From assembly GCA_021029095.1 (NCBI GenBank), contig JAJOHG010000299.1, positions 1-31,267 on the forward strand: a stretch of DNA of 31,267 bases, given 5' to 3'. Below the pieces are notes generated by a model, which saw nothing but the letters and a program-made list of their open reading frames with translations, made no database searches and was not told the origin of the DNA. The DNA is from Phellopilus nigrolimitatus (taxonomy: Eukaryota > Basidiomycota > Agaricomycetes > Hymenochaetales > Hymenochaetaceae). A program made the translations under genes and the position numbers. Below, in pieces: positions 30,865 to 31,267 of the stretch; within the stretch, counting starts at the first letter, position 1, and each line of letters starts with the position of its first letter.

Positions 30865-31267
30865 CTAATATATAGCGGCAAGAAAATAAGCGACAAGCGG
30901 ATTAGCAACGAACAGACTCATTCCGCCAATAAGAAACAAATGATAAGCCAATGGTGGTCCGGCTCCATCAACCGCAGCTACCATAGAAATATATTGAGAA
31001 TATTTAACTACACTTGGCCACTGGCAAGCTTTCAGCAGGGCTGCACAACAACGTGGATCTGGCTGAGGATAAGAGCTGCACGAACTTCAGATGCCATTTT
31101 TTCGCCAATTCTTTCGAAGGTACAAAGGGGGAAAAGTAGGCATCAGTATAGACAGGCGATACTTACGGTGTTAAAACGGGTTTCGCCTTATCTCGCACGC
31201 ACATAGGAAACCAACAGTAAGCTAGAGACAGCAGTATGCACGACTCCTTTTTAGACAAGGTTGAGGG
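30865..31267 (-). CDS. Candidate 3' end of a membrane-protein gene (partial)
   Basis: An open frame enters from the right edge on the minus strand without a stop, runs to 31167, and meets a donor GTAAGTAT. Removing an 82-nt intron (31166-31085) that has a TACTGAT branch-like site and an AAG acceptor keeps the frame open to a stop at 30865. The joined piece is about 105 residues. It contains PQPDPRCCAALLKACQWPS and ends with two adjacent hydrophobic segments, AYHLFLIGGMSLFV and NPLVAYFLAAIY. I do not recognise a family. AAG acceptors are used by at least four other introns in this window. The plus strand is also open here (30751-31206) but starts with GTG and has no ATG for about 80 codons. 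The real start would lie outside the window. Confidence 0.27.

Noticed and set aside
30751..31206. Plus-strand 151-codon frame at the right end
   Set aside because: It begins with GTG, has no ATG for about 80 codons and no known domain; the minus-strand reading explains the region at least as well.

Overview
The window is nuclear DNA of a filamentous fungus. Protein genes are split by many short spliceosomal introns (mostly 50-90 nt, GT...AG, with AAG as well as YAG acceptors). Genes are densely packed on both strands, and H3 and H4 form a divergent intron-bearing pair. The protein sequences and intron density suggest a basidiomycete, probably an agaricomycete; this is inference from gene style, not a database match. 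All gene models below were assembled by hand by joining reading frames across splice sites.

Left part (1-6.9 kb): ribosomal protein eL33 (+), an intron-containing tRNA-Ser(CGA) with its Pol III T-run terminator (+), a pirin bicupin (-), the 60S assembly factor Rsa4/Notchless (+), and the divergent histone pair H4 (-)/H3 (+). Most of this is growth and housekeeping: ribosome parts, ribosome assembly, chromatin.

Middle (7.7-18.6 kb): a secreted, probably GPI-anchored pepsin-type aspartic protease (-); an Rkm5-type protein-lysine methyltransferase (-); a mitochondrial rhomboid protease (+); a second, different family-16 methyltransferase (+); and a large low-complexity coiled-coil protein of unknown family (-).

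Right part (18.6-26.7 kb): two transcription regulators. One is an iron/siderophore GATA repressor of the SREA/Fep1/Urbs1 type. It has two zinc fingers and the diagnostic four-Cys region between them, and GATA sites cluster in its second intron. The other is an Opi1-type regulator of phospholipid synthesis.

The last 4.6 kb (26.7-31.3 kb) is poorer in genes and more AT-rich. It holds a pair of related, non-autonomous terminal-inverted-repeat elements of Tc1/mariner style (TA target), one orphan open frame, and at the right edge a candidate minus-strand membrane-protein 3' end that runs off the window. I found no CRISPR, rRNA, plasmid or viral gene and no clear biosynthetic gene cluster. The best leads are the intronic GATA cluster and twin introns of the iron regulator, the two-residue-longer histone H3 tail, the mobile-element pair, and the unrecognised coiled-coil protein.
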